8,444 bases of DNA, taken from an uncultured Fusobacteriaceae bacterium. GTDB taxonomy: Bacteria > Fusobacteriota > Fusobacteriia > Fusobacteriales > Fusobacteriaceae. Positions 6,421 to 8,444 of this stretch are shown here, piece by piece. The DNA lies in NCBI GenBank assembly GCA_947072715.1, contig CAMTJB010000036.1:1-8444 (forward strand). Direction: 5' to 3'. Numbering within the stretch: position 1 is the stretch's first letter; each line of letters begins with the position of its first letter. The position numbers were made by a program, and so were the translations under genes. The notes below the pieces were generated by a model that ran no database searches, was not told the DNA's origin, and worked only from the letters and a program-made list of their open reading frames with translations.

Positions 6421-6454
6421 CTCATTGCCATAACTTAATGTACCCCATTGTACA
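6417..6454 (-). promoter_or_regulatory. EutV (ANTAR) RNA-binding two-hairpin site, upstream copy
   Basis: In the minus-strand RNA, hairpin P1 is UGUAC-AAUGGG-GUACA (6439-6454) and hairpin P2 is UGGC-AAUGAG-GCCA (6417-6430). Both have six-base loops with A at position 1 and G at position 4, the signature of ANTAR targets. The 3' arm of P2 is shared with the 5' arm of the terminator that follows, so the two structures exclude each other. The site lies just after the eutW stop codon. It is identical to the copy at 5984-6021 because of the tandem duplication. Function is inferred from the known eut antitermination mechanism. Confidence 0.85.
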
Positions 6455-6463
6455 GTTATATAT

Positions 6464-7864
6464 TTAGTTGTTTTTAAAAATGAATTTAAAAGTTGTACCT
6501 TTATTTACTTCACTTTCAATACTCATATCACCATTTAATTTTTCTTTTACAATTGCTGTTATTATCGAAAAACCAAGGCCCTCTTTAAGACTCCTACTAT
6601 TATCCATTCCAACGCCATTGTCAGCGATTACAATAGTCGAATAAAGTTCTTCCTCTTTTATAGTGATTTTTATCTCTTTGGATTGTTCCTTTTGAAAAGC
6701 ATGATCAACTGTATTTTGTAATATCTCATTTATTACAAGAGCAACAGAAGTTGCTTTATCTGAGTTGATATAAAAGTCATCTCCAAATACATTAAACAAT
6801 ATTTCATCGGATTTGTCAATACAGTTTCTTGAAAAATTTCTGCACATTAACTGTACTATTGTTTTTATTTTGAGATTTTCAAACCCATTTTGTGACAAAA
6901 GTTCATGAGTTACAGCAATACTTAATACTCTATTTATACTTTCTTCAAGTATATGCTTCATCTCTAAATCCTTAACTCTTCTCTTCTGTATTCTTAATAA
7001 AGACGCTATAGTCTGCAAATTATTTTTTACTCTATGATGAATCTCTTTTATTGCTACAGATTTTACCATAAGTTCTTTCTCATTTTCACGCTCTTTAGTT
7101 ATATCTTGTATAATTAAATATACATTAAAGATACCATCTGTTTCTGATGATGTTAGATAACTAATCTTTAAAATCCTATTCATTATAGTTATCTCTTTGG
7201 ATACTTCTAAATCAGTTTCTATGTTGTTTGCTATACTACTAAATCTAACTTCGTTTAGAACTATGTTATCGAACTCTTCACCAATTAAATGTTTAGTTAT
7301 TCCTATTTTAGAAAAGATTTTTTTAGCAGGATTATTAGCAAATACTACTATCCCTTTTTCATTAAAAACTACTACTCCCTCTTCTAAATAATCTATAATT
7401 CTTTCGCTTGAATCACTAACATTTTCAATAAATTTCATTGCATTTTCATTAAAAATTCTTCTATCTTGATTGTAAGCTTCATTTTCAATTGCCTCTGCAA
7501 TAAGAACTCCAATTAACTCTTGCTTTTTATTTAAAATAGGAATAACGTCTTGAATCACATTTTTTCCATCTTGAGTTATTGCTTTATATTTTTTAGAAGG
7601 AAGCCTAGTTTGAATAGTCCTAATTACTGCTGGTTCATTTTGATTTTTAGCAAACTCCCCAACTACACTTCTTCCATATATTGAATTTTTAGGCATTGAT
7701 TGAGCAACTACAAGGGCAGTTTCTGAATCCTCTGTTTGCACATCGATAAATACATCTACGCTTAAAAATTCAGATAAAACAGCTAATGACTCCTCTTTTA
7801 TCCTTAAAATCTCTATATCTTCATCACTTAATTTTGTATATTTTTTACATAATAAATTTAGCAT
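6464..7864 (-). CDS. eutW: EutW, soluble sensor histidine kinase of the ethanolamine two-component system
   Basis: Partner kinase of EutV. In this family it autophosphorylates in response to ethanolamine and passes the phosphate to EutV. The 466 residues have no membrane segment, so it should sense a cytosolic ligand. Domains in order are an N-terminal GAF-like histidine-kinase sensor domain (about 1-145), a PAS domain (about 153-260), a HisKA_2 dimerisation helix with the motif EIHHRVKNNLQ (H277 is the likely phosphorylated His) and a HATPase domain. The ATPase boxes are visible: N379 and N384 in the N box, DNGVGM at 415-420 and EGLGF at 428-432. It starts inside the end of eutV with a 7-bp overlap. 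Its last 84 codons (from Q383) lie in the 433-bp tandem duplication and are present a second time at 6031-6286. This copy is full length and appears intact. Confidence 0.95.
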   Translation of the reverse strand: MLNLLCKKYTKLSDEDIEILRIKEESLAVLSEFLSVDVFIDVQTEDSETALVVAQSMPKNSIYGRSVVGEFAKNQNEPAVIRTIQTRLPSKKYKAITQDGKNVIQDVIPILNKKQELIGVLIAEAIENEAYNQDRRIFNENAMKFIENVSDSSERIIDYLEEGVVVFNEKGIVVFANNPAKKIFSKIGITKHLIGEEFDNIVLNEVRFSSIANNIETDLEVSKEITIMNRILKISYLTSSETDGIFNVYLIIQDITKERENEKELMVKSVAIKEIHHRVKNNLQTIASLLRIQKRRVKDLEMKHILEESINRVLSIAVTHELLSQNGFENLKIKTIVQLMCRNFSRNCIDKSDEILFNVFGDDFYINSDKATSVALVINEILQNTVDHAFQKEQSKEIKITIKEEELYSTIVIADNGVGMDNSRSLKEGLGFSIITAIVKEKLNGDMSIESEVNKGTTFKFIFKNN

Positions 7865-8439
7865 ACCGTTCCTTCTGACATAATAACTATATCTGCAATT
7901 TTACTTAAGCTAACCCTTTTATCCATACTTAATTTTCTTAAATATTCATAAGCTTCACTTTCAGAAATCTCTTTCATATTCATTATGATTCCCTTTGCTT
8001 TTTCAACTTTTTTTCTCTCTTCTAACTTCTCTTTAATCTTAGCTACTTCTGATACGGAATTTTTTAGCTCTAATTTTCTCGAATATAAAATTTTCAGATT
8101 TGGAATAAATGTTCTTTCATCTATAGGTTTAACAAAATAACCCATTACACCATTTTTTGATGCTCCATCTATAAAACTACTGTCATTATAAGCTGTAAAC
8201 ATAATAATACAACCTGTAAATCCTTCTCTTTTTAAAATTTCAGCAGCTTTAATTCCATTAAGTAATGGCATTTTTATGTCCATCAAAACTATATCTGGAT
8301 CTAATTTTTTACAACCTTCCACAGCATCGAATCCGTCTCCAGCTTCCCCTACTACATCATATCCTTCCTCTTCTAACATCTCTCTTAAGTCCATTCTTGT
8401 TAATGGCTCATCATCAGCTATAAATACCCGCAGTCCCAT
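7858..8439 (-). CDS. eutV: EutV, ANTAR-domain response regulator (transcription antiterminator)
   Basis: Cytosolic response regulator that, when phosphorylated by EutW, is known in this family to dimerise, bind paired RNA hairpins and stop terminator formation in eut leaders. The 193-residue protein has a receiver domain (about 3-120) with the acidic pair D9/D10, phospho-acceptor D54 in the LMDIKMP motif, T82 and K104 (VKP). A helical linker (about 120-142) leads to an ANTAR domain (about 143-188) containing VEKAKGIIM and the SEAYEYLRKLSM helix. The length is usual for EutV. The start is supported by the REC domain beginning at residue 3, but only five bases lie upstream in the window, so its ribosome site and promoter are not visible. 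Its last 7 bases overlap the start of eutW (ATGCTAA), which suggests translational coupling. Two matching RNA targets lie downstream at 6417-6454 and 5984-6021. Confidence 0.95.
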   Translation of the reverse strand: MGLRVFIADDEPLTRMDLREMLEEEGYDVVGEAGDGFDAVEGCKKLDPDIVLMDIKMPLLNGIKAAEILKREGFTGCIIMFTAYNDSSFIDGASKNGVMGYFVKPIDERTFIPNLKILYSRKLELKNSVSEVAKIKEKLEERKKVEKAKGIIMNMKEISESEAYEYLRKLSMDKRVSLSKIADIVIMSEGTVC

Positions 8440-8444
8440 TTATC

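Larger units (their letters stand above)
5852..6719. repeat. Perfect 433-bp direct tandem duplication (two copies) across the eutW-eutA junction
   Basis: Bases 5852-6286 match bases 6285-6719 with no difference that I can find by eye, at an offset of 433 bp. The copies share the two bases GT at 6285-6286, and the match breaks at 5851/6284 and at 6287/6720. Each copy carries the last 84 codons of eutW, the EutV site, the terminator, the eutA ribosome site and the first 25 codons of eutA. Perfect identity implies a very recent event, or an assembly error. The 2-bp overlap at the joint suggests an illegitimate rather than homologous origin. Confidence 0.95.

Noticed and set aside
7197..7391. Plus-strand 64-codon frame opposite eutW
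   Set aside because: Antisense shadow over the PAS domain of eutW, with no independent support.

Overview
This window holds most of an ethanolamine utilization (eut) operon, and every gene lies on the minus strand. Transcription therefore runs from about 8440 down to 1. The DNA is AT-rich, with A/T-ending codons, strong GGAGG ribosome sites and tight gene packing. Together with the EutV/EutW antitermination control used by Firmicutes and fusobacteria, this points to a low-GC anaerobe. Fusobacterium is my best guess, with Clostridia as the alternative; no 16S or other marker is present to settle it.

Layout in order of transcription: eutV (8439-7858, ANTAR response regulator), eutW (7864-6464, sensor histidine kinase), a leader with an EutV-type two-hairpin site and an intrinsic terminator, eutA (5927-4503, lyase reactivase), eutB (4487-3123) and eutC (3112-2216) for the two ammonia-lyase subunits. 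These are followed by eutL (2201-1548), a EutK/EutM-like shell protein (1536-1258, probably continuing out of frame to 1082), eutM (1070-783), a 216-bp gap with repeats and a hairpin, and the 5' part of eutE (566 to the window edge). The genes work as one pathway. EutBC splits ethanolamine into acetaldehyde and ammonia inside a protein shell (EutL, EutM, EutK-like), EutA reactivates the B12-dependent lyase, and EutE turns acetaldehyde into acetyl-CoA. EutW and EutV sense the substrate and let RNA polymerase pass the terminator before eutA.

Two features stand out. First, a perfect 433-bp tandem duplication (5852-6719) spans the 3' end of eutW, the antiterminator/terminator leader and the first 25 codons of eutA. 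It leaves both genes intact, puts two EutV-controlled terminators in series, and creates a small in-frame chimeric ORF (EutA N-terminus joined to EutW C-terminus) between them. Second, the shell gene at 1536-1258 ends just after an 11-A run. A one-base slip there opens a further 58-residue Glu/Lys-rich, internally repeated tail whose stop codon abuts the eutM ribosome site, which suggests slippage-controlled extension of a shell protein (or a sequencing error or mutation).

No tRNA, rRNA, CRISPR, insertion sequence or B12 riboswitch was seen.
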